NCBI GenBank assembly: GCA_033239005.1
Contig: BSQZ01000016.1
Span: 426,531 to 490,530 of the forward strand
From: Lamellibrachia satsuma
Taxonomy: Eukaryota > Annelida > Polychaeta > Sabellida > Siboglinidae
DNA length: 64,000 nucleotides
Reading direction: 5' to 3'
Both the position numbers and the translations under genes were made by a program. Below the pieces are notes generated by a model. It saw only the letters and a list, made by a program, of their open reading frames with translations, ran no database searches and was not told the origin of the DNA. Below, piece after piece: positions 9,924 to 31,341 of the stretch. How positions within the stretch are numbered: position 1 is the first letter of the stretch; each line of letters opens with the position of its first letter.

Positions 9924-11411
9924 ACCGACGACACCGACGACACCGACACCGACGATACCGACACCGACGACACCGATACCGACGACACCGACACCGACGA
10001 CACCGACACCGACGACACCGACACCGACGACACCGACGACACCGACACCGACGAAGCCGACACCGACGACGCCGACACCGACGACACCGACGACACCGAC
10101 GACACCGACGACACCGACACCGACGACACCGACGACACCGAAGACGCCGACACCGACGACACCGACGACACCGACACCGACGACACCGACACCGACGACA
10201 CCGACACCGACGACACGGACACCGACGACGCCGACACCGACGACACCGACAACACCGACACCGACGACGCTGCTATTCATTGTGCCAGTGGTAATATTCC
10301 AAAATGTCAAATGTCAGCTGACAGACTCTGACGCCCCTACGAGTTTACCAGGCCGCAGAGAACAACATCATACAACAAACATCCGATCCCAACAAACGCT
10401 GTTCAACATCTGGCCGCAACAAACGACATTTTACAACAACCATTTGGTCAAGTCAGATGACATTCTACAAAAAATACATACCACAACTAACTACAAACGG
10501 CAACACAACATTCCCATTAACGGTGATTAAACAATGGTCACATGGTGTCACGGAACTCAAAGTTGTCGTTTCTCGTCCACAGCAGTTCAGTCCTGAACAT
10601 ATGCATCATCGGGATCTCCCGCTATTGTGCAGTGACGCGCCCTCTGTCGTACGCTCGTTGCAAGAAGTCTCGTCGAAGGGCCGTTTTATTCATCGTGATC
10701 GCGTGGAGCATCGCGATCGCAACAAGCGCGCCCCTACCGGTGACCTGGTTGTTGAACGACGGCAAAGACGCGGCCGTCGGCAGCTGCGTGGTTTACGCCG
10801 ACGTCGGCGTCGTGACGTACACTGCCTCAGTCACATACTTCATTCCCGTCGCCATTATGATGTTTGTCACTTGCACCACCTGCTGGGAATTGCGCAAGCG
10901 TAGTCGCATTATCAACGTGCAACCACCTACGTCGACGCTTCCAGCTAGCCAATCGGGGGTAACGCGAAACCGACCGGACGAATGGATGCCAGAATCGCGC
11001 CAACAGGGAGAATCAATTTTTCAAATATCGACGACACCGGAAGTCGACGGCAGCGGATCTGTGCGCATGCGCGTGTTCGCCATATCGACAGTGGCGAGCG
11101 GCGCGCGCGACACCGAGTCGTACTTGGCGCAGTGGAACTCGCAGCGGGCAACGCACCGGCACGTGCGGTCAATGGTGTCGCTTGTTATCATAGCGGTCGC
11201 TGTGGTCGTTTGTTGGTCGCCGTTCTACTGTATCTACGTCATACGCCCCATCTGTCGCCGCTGTCGGTTCCCTCCGAGTCTCATCACAGGCGCCATCTGG
11301 ATGGGCTACATCAACTCGACGATAAATCCACTCATCTACGCATGGGTCAATACGAACTTCAGGAAGTCTATCCGTAAGATTATCGGTTGCACGTTTCGGC
11401 GGTTCGTCTGA
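9037..11411 (+). CDS. aminergic-type class A GPCR (muscarinic/histamine-like), two exons
   Basis: Exons 9037-9365 and 10583-11411 join AG+C to give a Ser codon; the product is 385 residues. Seven hydrophobic helices are present. Landmarks: N-glycosylation site NHT near the N-terminus, GGN43 (1.50), LALAD71L (2.50), Trp91, Cys98 (3.25), Asp105 (3.32, the amine-binding Asp), CWSPF in helix 6, [12 protein letters not shown] in helix 7, then a basic helix 8. Asp3.32 and the 16-residue spacing to position 3.49 match aminergic receptors and confirm the splice. The DRY motif reads SRY (122-124) after an Ile-Gly-Ile. The third loop is long (about 85-90 residues). It probably signals through G proteins at the plasma membrane; the ligand is unknown. 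Helix 7 resembles muscarinic receptors, the rest muscarinic or histamine H3/H4 types. Confidence 0.85.
9416..9760 (+). repeat. (GT)n with GCGT and GTGTGC variants
   Basis: About 58 bp of pure GT and then degenerate gtgcgt words. Alternating purine-pyrimidine, prone to Z-DNA. In the GPCR intron. Confidence 0.9.
9848..10270 (+). repeat. (GACACC)n / (GACGACACC)n minisatellite
   Basis: About 420 bp built of gac and acc words (cgacaccgacgacaccgac). It translates as Asp-Thr repeats; intronic. Confidence 0.92.
10583..11411 (+). CDS. GPCR exon 2 (helix 3 to C-terminus)
   Basis: 829 bp. The acceptor is gtttctcgtccacag/C, phase 2; the stop TGA is at 11409-11411. It begins [20 protein letters not shown] and ends CTFRRFV. 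It holds helices 4-7 and the long third loop rich in Ser, Thr, Arg. Confidence 0.84.
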
Positions 11412-11749
11412 TGGTGTCGCAAGCTAAGAGTCTTTTCTGTACTCTATGACGTTTGTCATGTTTTCTCTGTAGAGCGTTCCATAGAAAACGTTACTAAAGA
11501 TATCCGTTTCCGCAAAATGTGCTAAATGTAGCCGATACAATGTGACTGTGTATGCTTGGCGTAATCTGGGTATAATCATTAAACGTTACACCTTTGCATC
11601 CATGCGTAGTCTATGATAAAGATGCACAGTTTTATACATCTGAATCATATTTTGTATTTAATTATGTCCTGTCACCTCATAATCTTGTGTACACTTAAAT
11701 TGTTAGTACGTAGCTACACACTACTCCGACGACTGGACTAAGCCGCTAA

Positions 11750-11850
11750 GTAGCAGCAGCAGCGGCAGCGGCAGCGGCAGCGGCAGCAGCAGCGGCAGCG
11801 GCAGTGGCAGCGGCAGCGGCAGCGCAGGCGGCAGCAGCAGCAGCAACAGC
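11750..11850 (+). repeat. (AGC/GGC)n trinucleotide array
   Basis: agcagcggcagcggcagcgg type repeats after the GPCR. Confidence 0.88.
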
Positions 11851-12109
11851 ACCACTAATAGTCGTAGTAGTCAGCCAAACTCGCCCGCGGACTGACGCTT
11901 CAATACAGCCAAACTGAAATAACCGTGTCGTTCAATACATTCACGTGGCGCGCTCTGACGGATAATTAACAGGACACGTTGGAATTTTAGCCTGAGCTAA
12001 GTTTTCCTATATGTGGTCAAGTGACCGGTCGTTTAAAGGAACGGCCGAGGTCAACAGTCACCCCATGCTTTTATCCTTTCTACGAACAGTCGAATTACCC
12101 GTCGTAGTT

Positions 12110-12260
12110 ATTACGTACAATTGTTCGCAACGCTGTGCGCGTTTTCTACTATTGATTCAAGTTACGTAAACCGTCAATTCCTTCAAGTAAGTACAACCTG
12201 CTATAACTGCCAATACTATATCGCAATTTCGAGAGGTGGATTCAAAGACACCATCGATAA
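12110..12260 (+). repeat. diverged single copy of the 132-bp repeat plus flank
   Basis: ttgttcgcaacgctgtgcgc, gattcaagttacgtaaacc, ctgccaatactatatcgcaa and caaagacaccatcgataa parallel 115-165 and 440-520. The flank beyond the unit also matches, so the source is an interspersed element, one copy of which expanded in tandem. Confidence 0.6.
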
Positions 12261-12896
12261 CACCTTCACGCACATGTAATATAAATAAATCACATGCGTA
12301 TATTTTGTTGCGACTTGCGCAGTTTTAATAACTTTAGTACTTGGGTATCCAACATGGAGTCCGGTCTACATAAACGCATTAAATAATAACCCCTATATGC
12401 ACCTCGCGGCTGTAGGAAACATTGCAAACTCAACAGTAACGGTGATAACGATATAACGAAGATTGATAGCACTAACAGCGTCCGGCTCGTTTCACGGTCT
12501 GTCACGTAGAGGAACATCGTGTAGAAAGCAACGTAACGTAGACAGCTGCTCTTGCATGTTAACATTGCCTACCGTATGATGATCTACATTACCGGAATTG
12601 TCAGGCAACACTCTTAAAATACGTGACATGATAATTAACAAACACATTTTCACAGTGTCCTCTAAACGAGCCTTCGTGGACAAGGAAACAAGAGAAGATA
12701 TATCTCCTCTAAACACATGATGGCATAATAAACATTAATTTTTAAGAATACATTTTGTAATGTTGTTGTAACAGCTACGACGAAAACAGCAGCTCCGGTC
12801 AAAACACTTCCGAGTCATGTGATTGGTCAGACTACATCTTCGTAAATTACTTGATATCGTCGTCATGGCTAACGTTCTTCTAACTGCGGTTTCACG

Positions 12897-23424
<10,528 letters not shown>

Positions 23425-23529
23425 GGCCACCTCCGCACCGGGCAGGCCTTTCTGTCGGGACAGGAGATGATATATCGGCCGAGTCGAGCCGCCTACCGCA
23501 GAACAATGAAATCGGTCGATGGTTGTCAA

Positions 23530-25379
23530 TTATGCATAACGCCACTTGCGTTCGCCGTCGAACATTATCGACATTCACCGCATGAGGCGGATGGAAACTG
23601 TTCCGAATCGCCCAACCAAGTCGTTTGCAATCGACCGAATGCAGAGTGCGGAACGACAAGCAAAGCGTTAAATTTATACCAAGCTTCACTGCTTAGAGCG
23701 CGTAAACACTTTACCCCCGGCAGACATGTTCATGCAAACACCATTTCAACTATTGAAGCGTTCAGCCACGCTGCAATTGATGCGCGAAATCTTAAAAAGC
23801 AATCTCGCCGAGATTTGGCGGAGATTCAGCATGTATTGTGGAACACTTCTTTGGGTATATTCAGTATTTAGCGCATCGAATAATATTTACCCAGATATTC
23901 TTTGACTCAGCCTCGGGACTGCTTTGCCGCCATATACACGGAAAACGTCAGTTACGAATTCGTAAGTGTTTCGAGAATACATTGCCACATTTGCTAGGCT
24001 CTAGGTTCACACAGTGCTCTGGGTGTTTACATACCTACGGACTGAGTTTGGGGTCAGTTCGAACACTACCTTACCGCCGGTAACACACTGCTGTACATAG
24101 CAGCCCAGCGATCCGGACTGGCCTAAAATCCAGTGTCACCGATTTCAAGATATTGATAACAAAACTTGCTTAATACAAACATTGTCGCAGACAGGTTAGC
24201 AACAACGGTGTCCAGAACATGCCTGTTGGTCGGCGTATTAATGTGGGCGTAGATTACACTCCCTACCGTCTGTACGACTGAGCGGTGGCCGGTCGTTAAT
24301 TGGCGGTTACGCAACAAACACGCTTTAATCGCATCGGCAGAAGACGCATCGGGCGTCGTGTTGCATCACGTTGCATCAGTTAACGCGCGGAACGTGACAC
24401 AGCTCGTTGTAAAACCGATGTAACCATTAATCACGCGATCTAGCCTTCTCTGATTCAAGGGGTGAGCCAGTTTGCGGTTTACTGACGGCGGCGATGATTG
24501 CATCAACGTGGTTATTGTTGTGATCTATGGAGTTACGTAGCGCAAGGTCAATTCTGGATGGTGTAAAATAAATAAATTAGACATTAATTTATGCGCCGTA
24601 TGCCCCTGTTCAAAGTCGCTAGCAATGTTAAGATGGAAGTGAAATAAGTTAAAATAATTATACGGTTTTCTTCTTGATACAACTATGAAGTTAACTTAGT
24701 TAACTTAGTTAATTTAAACAATTCAGTTCGCAACTCGAACATTTTAAGAAATTTAAAATACGGTAATGTAGTATGTTAAATTTGTTAAATAAACAAAATG
24801 TTCATGAGATTAAAATAGCACTGCAGCTGTCACCAATAATGTTATAAAGGCCGCACGAAAAAGTTGTTCCAGTGAAGTCGAGTTCATGTTCGAATTAACA
24901 GGTCTGCCGGGGGTAAAGGTCTGCCGGGGGTAAAGATCTGCCGAGGGTAAAGGTCTGCCGGGGGTAAAGGTCTGCCGGGGGTAAAGGTCTGCCGGGGGTA
25001 AAGGTTAAAGACCTTCAACGATCCAAAAGTTCGGATGTAGCTCTATATTATACTTTCTGAATTCTCCTCTATCAGATGGTCTATGTCCACAATTGCCGGT
25101 TGGTACCGCTGAATGTATTAATTATTTAAATCAGTAGCCGCGTAGCCGCTTATGTAACTGACGGAGATAAAAGTTATTTTTCGCCAATATCACAGGCGTC
25201 AACATCACCGCTTTCGGGCAGGAAATAATGCTTTTTTCCTTGATCCCGCTTTCTGGAGGAAATGTTCCGCTTTTTGTAGTTAACATATCACGGTAAATCG
25301 ATCTATTTACTTTACACGAGGCCATTCTAGGCGAGTTTATGTCTTTGCTCACCAGTGGTTTCACATTTTTTCGCGCATG
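23530..25379. other. intergenic upstream of the ten-exon gene
   Basis: Presumed promoter of the minus-strand gene near 23.5-24.1 kb. No gene recognised. It ends with a 17-bp minisatellite and the LINE 5' region. Confidence 0.4.
24897..25008 (+). repeat. 17-bp minisatellite, six units
   Basis: ggtctgccgggggtaaa repeated with one unit changed. Confidence 0.9.
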
Positions 25380-25544
25380 CGCTCATCGCGAACGAGAGCG
25401 GCACATCAAAATGGCGACCCGTGAAACAACACGAGACACGAGAAGAAACGTCGAAAAACGCTGACAAAGACGACAGTCGAGTGGTGGCGGGAGTTTTCTC
25501 GCTATTTCACGAGCATATATGGGAAGGGGTCAGGACAGAATGTG

Positions 25545-26150
25545 ATGGAGGGGATCAAAAGGAAGAGTTATTCTGCAGCAGTGATAGAGGGGGTGAGGAA
25601 GAGAGCGAGGGTGTTTGTGGGGGATTCGATAGTTAGGAAGACCGACAGAGTCTTAAACAAGGGAGATGATGTGGTGGTCTGCTTGCCTGGAGCCAAAATA
25701 GAGGCGATAACTGAGAGGGTAAAAAACATCGTAGGCTCGGGTAAGGGTGGATCTGTTTTAGTACATGTAGGGACAAATAACGTAGAGAGGGAGGGTACAA
25801 CTGCCATAGTTAGGAAATATAGGCAGTTGGTCAGAACACTAAAACAGACGCGGGTTGAGCAGGTAATACTGTCAGGGATTTTACCTGTAATGGGCAGGAG
25901 GGGTCATAAATATCGAAATTGTCGGGGGATGGCAATTAACATGTTAGTCCAGAGGCTGTGTAGGGAAGAGGAAGTTGGATTTGTGGATTTATGGGGAAGT
26001 TTTGTTGGGAGGGCTGATATGTACATGAAGGATGGGCTTCATTTAAGTGGAAAGGGGGCGGCAGTATTCGCGGACAAACTTTCAGCAGCAGTAGACAGCG
26101 ACTTGGGTACAATGACAAATATTTTTGGAAGTAAACATTCTTTAAACTAG
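25545..26150 (+). CDS. LINE ORF1 protein with SGNH-hydrolase (esterase) domain
   Basis: 201 residues from ATG at 25545. The three SGNH blocks are visible: VFVGDSIV near the N-terminus (catalytic Ser), VHVGTNN (oxyanion Asn) in the middle, and DGLHLS near the C-terminus (Asp and His). CR1-type LINEs commonly carry an ORF1 esterase; its role is thought to be membrane or RNP association. The frame is intact. There is no zinc knuckle or PHD finger in this reading frame, so the N-terminal part usual in some CR1 ORF1 proteins is missing or upstream in a decayed frame. Confidence 0.78.
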   Translation: MEGIKRKSYSAAVIEGVRKRARVFVGDSIVRKTDRVLNKGDDVVVCLPGAKIEAITERVKNIVGSGKGGSVLVHVGTNNVEREGTTAIVRKYRQLVRTLKQTRVEQVILSGILPVMGRRGHKYRNCRGMAINMLVQRLCREEEVGFVDLWGSFVGRADMYMKDGLHLSGKGAAVFADKLSAAVDSDLGTMTNIFGSKHSLN

Positions 26151-26152
26151 AA

Positions 26153-26824
26153 GTGCAGGGGGGTTACTTAGAGGTGTCTCAAGCAGAACAAGAGGCCACT
26201 AGCACAGATAAACCAATATCAAATCATCCGAAAAACATCTCTGAAAAAGGTTATAGATGCGTATGTTTAAATGCAAGGAGCATAGTAAATAAGAAAAACG
26301 AATTAAACATTATGGTAGAAGATATTGACCCTCACATAATTGGTATAACTGAATCATGGGCCAACATAGATATAACAGATGCTGAATTAGGACTGACAGG
26401 ATACGTAATGTTTAGGAAAGATCGAATAGGAAGAAGGGGCGGGGGAGTTATTTTATATGTTAAAGAATCTATTCAGGCTTATGAAATAAAACTAGAAAGG
26501 GAAGCAGATTGCGATGAAGCTGTTTGGTGCAAAATTGTTTCAGGAAATTCAAAATTAACTGTTGGATTAGTTTACCGAAGTCCAAACATAAACGAAGAGG
26601 ACAACACAAAAATAAAAAAACGCTATAAAGGAAGTTAGTAAAGGGGAATGTATCATAATGGGAGATTTTAACCATGGACACATACAATGGAATTCTCTAG
26701 AGAGCACAGGGATTGAGGATCAACAATTTCTATGTTTAATCCAGGATAGCTTTCTTACTCAGCACGTACTAGAACCAACCAGGGGAGAAAATGTATTAGA
26801 TATAGTTTTGTCATCACAAAAGAA
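26153..26824 (+). pseudogene. LINE ORF2, AP-endonuclease part (two frameshifts)
   Basis: It reads YRCVCLNARSIVNKKNELN, ITESW and GLVYRSPN, then shifts frame in the run of seven A at about 26612-26618. It goes on with IIMGDFNH and ends near 26820, where one A appears missing before the next segment with NSDHNQIHF. These are the usual endonuclease motifs (LNARS, TESW, GDFN, SDH). Both shifts sit in A runs, so they could be real decay or base-calling errors. Confidence 0.72.
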
Positions 26825-26827
26825 TTA

Positions 26828-29026
26828 GTGGACAATGTAAAAATATTTGAACCATTGGGTAATAGTGACCATAATCAAATACATTTTGACATCAATGTAA
26901 AATCAGAAAGTAAAAATAAGAAAACGTACAAGAGAAACTTCCACAAAGGTAACTACAAAGATATGAGAAAATACTTAGCACAGCTAGATTGGAATAACAT
27001 GCTGATGAATAAGACTGCAATTGAATGTTGGAATATTCTAAAATATGAAATTGAGAGTATCATTGATAAATTTGTTCCCTTCCGAAAACAAGGAAAACGG
27101 TGTAGAAAGAAACACTTGTCAAAAGAGGCAATTAGAAAAATAATGCTAAAACAAACTATGTGGAGGGTTTATAGGCGTACCAGAAAGGAAGAAGACTATG
27201 CAAAATACAAAGAGGCACTTAATGCAGCTACAACTGAAATCAGACAATCTAAAAGAAGCTATGAGCAAAAACTGGCATGTAACATAAAAACTGACAGCAA
27301 GAGTTTTTATGCATATGTCAGGAGTAAACAAAACGTACAAGACAAGGTTGGACCTCTAGAAGACAGTGCTGGAAATATAATATCACAGGGGTTTTTAATG
27401 GCGGAAGACCTAAATGGTTACTTCAGTTCAGTGTTTACAAAAGAAGATATTAGTTCATTACCAGTTGCTGATGCTAAATTTCAGGGGGCTAAATCTGACT
27501 ATTTAGGACCATTAGTTGTAACTCCAGAATTGGTAGCTAGGAAAATAAAGGCAATGAAGGATAACAAATCACCGGGAGTGGATGGGATTCCTCCAAAATT
27601 ACTAATGGAAACAGTAGATCAAATCAGTATACCACTTGCAAGAGTATTCAACTTGTCATTAAAAGAGGGAGTTGTTCCGTTTGAATGGAAAGAAGCAAAC
27701 ATCATACCATTATTTAAAAAGGGTTCGAGAAATAAGTCAGAGAATTACAGACCAGTGAGTTTAACGTCAGTGATTTGTAAATTATTAGAAAGGTTAATTA
27801 CAGACCATATGGTGGACTTCCTCGTTAAGCATAAATTATTAAATTCATCTCAACATGGATTCCTTAAAGCGAGGTCATGCTTAACAAATATGTTATGTTT
27901 TTTGGAAGAAATCACTAAGTGGATAGACGTGGGATCGCCAGTAGATATTATCTACTTAGATTTTCAGAAAGCTTTTGACAAAGTGCCACATCAAAGATTG
28001 CTACTTAAATTAAAAGCCCATGGTATCGGGGATAGCATAACTGACTGGATAGAACAATGGCTGACTGACAGAAGACAACGAGTTGTAGTAGATGGAGAAG
28101 TTTCAAATTGGAAATCGGTTTTGAGTGGGGTACCTCAAGGATCAGTATTAGGACCTATATTATTCTTAATTTATATCAATGACTTGGACGAGAGTATAAC
28201 AAGTAACGTACTGAAATTTGCGGACGAAACAAAACTGTTTAGAAAGGTTAATACTGATGGTGATAAACAACATTTACAAAATGATCTAGACAAATTAGTG
28301 AAATGGTCTGAGAAATGGCAGATGCTGTTCAATTTTGGGAAATGTAAATGCCTACATATAGGACATGGGAACTTGAATGTAAACTATAAAATGGGAGCTA
28401 CTGTTCTTGGTACTACTGTAAAAGAAAAGGACTTAAGAGTTACAATAAGCGCTGATATGAAAGTTTCAGAGCAGTGTGGTATTGCAGCTTCAAAGGGTAA
28501 TCAAATTCTTGGATTGATTAGAAGAAACATAACATACAAGGGAAAAAAGTTAATTATACCTCTTTATAAAGCAATAGTTAGACCTCATTTAGAATACTGT
28601 ATACAAGCATGGAGGCCATATCGTAAGAAGGATATAGATACGCTTGAACGCATACAAAGGAGAGCAACTAAAATGATTCCAGAACTTAGAGACCTTAGTT
28701 ATGAAGAACGTCTGAAAGAATGTGGTTTAACAACTCTAGAGACAAGGAGGTTAAGAGGAGATCAGATAGAAGTTTTTAAGATGTTGAATGGGTATGAAAA
28801 TATTGATAGAAATATGTTTTTCTCACTCAAGAAGGATAGCAGAACTAGAGGACATGAGGTAAAATTAGTAAAGGATCAATGTAGATTGGACATCAGGAAG
28901 CACTCGTTCTCACAGAGGACAATAAATGAATGGAACAAACTGTCTACAGATTGTGTAACTGCTAGCAGCGTGAATATGTTTAAAAACAAGGTTGACACAT
29001 ATATCAGGAGGGCGGGTTATAAGTAG
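26828..29026 (+). pseudogene. LINE ORF2, reverse transcriptase part (catalytic site FADE)
   Basis: About 730 residues open. RT motifs in order: SPGVDGIPPKLL, KGSRNKSENYRPVSLTSV, LDFQKAFDKVPH, SGVPQGSVLGPILFLIY, then LKFADETKLF, followed by LGLIRR, PHLEYCIQAWRPYRKKD and the C-terminal LERIQRRATKMIP. Codons at 28217-28228 read F-A-D-E; the second catalytic Asp is replaced by Glu, whereas the sister copy at 51.56 kb has FADD. With the upstream frameshifts this copy is probably unable to move by itself. Confidence 0.85.
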
Positions 29027-29344
29027 GTGAACATTGTTGGACTCTCGATAAGCCAATGGCTTCCTTGTCCACTTGCCATCTGGGCCTTTGGCTTGGATGG
29101 CAAATCTTGTTAAATCTTGTTAAATATGTGGAAGGTAGCCGATGTTGTCAACAATGCGATATACACGACTGATATTCTGATCTACTGGATCAATGTGTCA
29201 GGTATCATTCCGAAAATCATATTTATTGATTTTTAAACCCCTCACGTTACTGAGATTTCGAAATTTACCCGATCTAACGATCAAAGTAGATTATTGCGCT
29301 GATTTTAGCAAAAGTGCGCACTCTTTTACTAAACAACCTGCGCG

Positions 29345-29412
29345 AGAGTTAAATGAGAGTTAAACGAGAGTTCAACGAGAGTTAAACGAGAGTTAAACGA
29401 GAGTTAAACGGA
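29345..29412 (+). repeat. 11-bp tandem repeat (gagagttaaac)
   Basis: Six units shortly after the LINE. Confidence 0.88.
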
Positions 29413-29989
29413 AAAGGAGTGGGATACATCAGTTACCAGGGAGTTACCGAATCGCGTTGTTATACGTTCACTTTATGTTTTATCCATACTATTGTTTCTC
29501 ACGCGTACCCACTCCCGATTACGTACACACGCATACAATTTTTTCTCGAAATGATGCGCTAGAATGCCTAAGAAAATGTAATACTTAAACAATTCTAAAT
29601 ATTTAAGTTATATTCCTAATTCTTATATAGCATCTGCGAATCACGTCATATCTCTTTTACGCGGTCCACAAATGCATTCCCGTCTAGTCACAAATACATG
29701 AAAACCTTTACGTTATTTGATTGCAATTATTACCTTTGGCTTTGTTGACTAAAGCCGAAGCTTCTCTTCCAACTCAGTGACAACGCCAGTACGTCGAATG
29801 CTCATGTAAATTTTTTCGTAATTAATTATCCAAGAGGTTGTTTACAACATATCTTAGAACTACCTACTTACATGCGACATTAAACAAACAAATGAATACG
29901 AGGAACACATTTAAAATTTAGCGCGGAAACCTTCGCTGCACGGTACAAAAACGCTACAATTGACATACCGGGATAAACGGACGTGACGT

Positions 29990-30198
29990 AACGCGCGTTG
30001 TATTATGGGACGCCAACGTGGAGCGTCGAGTAATCTGCGCGGGCCGGACGTGGGGAGGCGGTGTGGTAACTTGTTGGGCGCTGTCTGCCATGCTGCAACG
30101 CCGAATGCCGGCAGCCTGTCGCCGCGAATGGATGCGGCGTGCGGTGTCTCCACCTGGCGAATGACTGCGGTAACAACACCGGCCACCTAACTGCGCAT
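29990..30198 (+). promoter_or_regulatory. GC-rich block, candidate promoter and 5' untranslated exon
   Basis: A CpG-containing, GC-rich island (gcgggccggacgtggggagg) in AT-rich surroundings that ends in a good donor, gcgcat/gtaagtg at 30199. It could be the first exon of the gene whose ATG is at 31158; an acceptor such as caactgtag at about 31120 is available. Speculative. Confidence 0.3.
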
Positions 30199-30347
30199 GT
30201 AAGTGATTACTATGCCCGTTCGCTGACGTCCATGAGTCGATTTCGTGCATCTTAGATAAATGTCAGTTCTTACCATAGAGTTACATCATTAATCATCCCC
30301 CTATAACTATTTACAAACGGGTGTTCTATTTATGTATGTGGTTCTTA

Positions 30348-30460
30348 CACACTGCGGTGTCCAGTCCTTTGGACCGCTCCTCAGAGCCCTTTACACTTCA
30401 CCTCAGGCACAGTTGGTGTTGGAGTGAACAGGTCTACCAGAGGGTGGAACCTTTACCTTT
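30348..30460 (-). mobile_element. SINE family B 3' half
   Basis: cggtgtccagtcctttggac, cctttacacttcacctcagg and gttggtgttggagtgaacag match the tail half of the SINE at 43353-43440. The tRNA-like head is absent. Confidence 0.55.
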
Positions 30461-30524
30461 ACATGTTCCATGCAGTCGGACACAGACAATGTACGACTTA
30501 TCCCCGTGCATGTACCTTGACCAT

Positions 30525-30773
30525 TTAGACCATATTGCTATGTGGTCTAACTGGCATATCCTCTTCGGGTATGATGGACAACAAAACTGTAGTGCACTTT
30601 CTCCGTTTCGCTCGATCTTTGGCCAATTGTTTGACTTCAGTCCACGTCTTCCATCCCAGTTCTGGTCTTTCTTTTTCTACTGTTTTTCGCCAGGTTCTCT
30701 TTGGGTGCCCCACTTTCCATTTCCCTTCAGGTTTGCACGTTAGAGCCGTTAGGCAATTATTGTCTTCTTTCAT
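30525..30773 (-). mobile_element. RTE-like LINE 3' fragment
   Basis: An open frame of 82 residues with GKWKVGHPKRTWRKTVEKE and LGWKTWTEVKQLAKDRAKRR, the pattern found at the C-terminus of RTE-type ORF2 proteins (GRPKxxWRRxxxxE, W...AxDRxxWR). 5'-truncated. Confidence 0.6.
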
Positions 30774-30916
30774 TTTAAATACATGTTCTATCCAATAACA
30801 TCGTCTTGTCCTAATAGACAGGCATATATAGACATGGGAGATGTAATTGGTTCAACGCATGTTCCATACAGTACTAACTGAGTTGCCAGGCGTTGCACGG
30901 GACAAAAAGGCAGCCA

Positions 30917-30967
30917 CTGTAAGAGCTTATAACTCCTTACACTGTAAGAGCTTATAACTCCTTACAC
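30917..30967 (+). repeat. 25-bp direct repeat, two units
   Basis: actgtaagagcttataactc plus cttac, twice in tandem. Confidence 0.85.
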
Positions 30968-31157
30968 TGCCCAGTCAAGTTTTGGTAGGGTACTAATGCC
31001 AATGGCAATGAAACCTAACGCGCAAACAATCATGCCGAACTGCCGGTTGCACGAAGCGTTTGTGCAGTGCGGGAAGGGAATTGTGTGGATGTTTGACAGA
31101 AATAACGTAACTCGGAACAACTGTAGAAAACACGCGCATCGTTGCTAACATTTGTAC

Positions 31158-31341
31158 ATGACTACAAACGCTTGTCGTTACGTCAAAAAATGCTGCAGGA
31201 GGAACGTGACAGACAGGGAGATGCTGCTAGAGGCTCTGCTCTTCCTGCTCGTCTTGCTCATCGTGATGCAGCTTATCGTCCTGTCGACAATGATGATCAT
31301 CATGTTGACCGTAATACGCCAGTCGGCTGTCGAAGGTCTGG
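31158..31341 (+). CDS. small membrane protein, exon 1
   Basis: 184 bp from ATG, phase 1 out. A single strongly hydrophobic helix is flanked by a Cys/Arg/Lys-rich N-terminus and a short polar end. The helix alone makes chance coding less likely, but no homology is known. Confidence 0.45.

Larger units (their letters stand above)
9366..10582 (+). other. GPCR intron, mostly simple repeats
   Basis: 1.2 kb intron that interrupts helix 3. It is filled by a GT/GC-rich alternating purine-pyrimidine stretch (about 9416-9760) and a GAC/ACC hexanucleotide array (about 9848-10270). Large open frames here are repeat artefacts. Confidence 0.7.
11412..12896. other. intergenic, between convergent genes
   Basis: It holds the GPCR 3' untranslated region (possible poly-A signal attaaa near 11578), an AGC/GGC array at about 11750-11850, and a diverged copy of the 132-bp repeat unit near 12110-12260. 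No coding signal was seen. Confidence 0.5.
25380..29125 (+). mobile_element. CR1-like non-LTR retrotransposon, near full length
   Basis: A two-ORF LINE: SGNH/GDSL-type ORF1, then ORF2 with AP endonuclease and reverse transcriptase. The 3' region has a short tail ending in copies of aaatcttgtt (near 29103-29125), a tandem 3' end typical of CR1/L2-type elements rather than poly-A. The 5' limit is a guess; the stretch from about 25380 to the first ORF is G-rich and may be the promoter-bearing UTR. A 5'-truncated sister copy is at 50.7-52.5 kb, and several fragments of its 3' end lie across the window. Confidence 0.85.

Noticed and set aside
9318..10310. 330-residue minus-strand frame and Asp-Thr plus-strand frame
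   Set aside because: Translation of the GT and GACACC arrays inside the GPCR intron.
25131..25364. Minus-strand 77-residue ORF upstream of the LINE
   Set aside because: No domain or splice partner; chance open frame.
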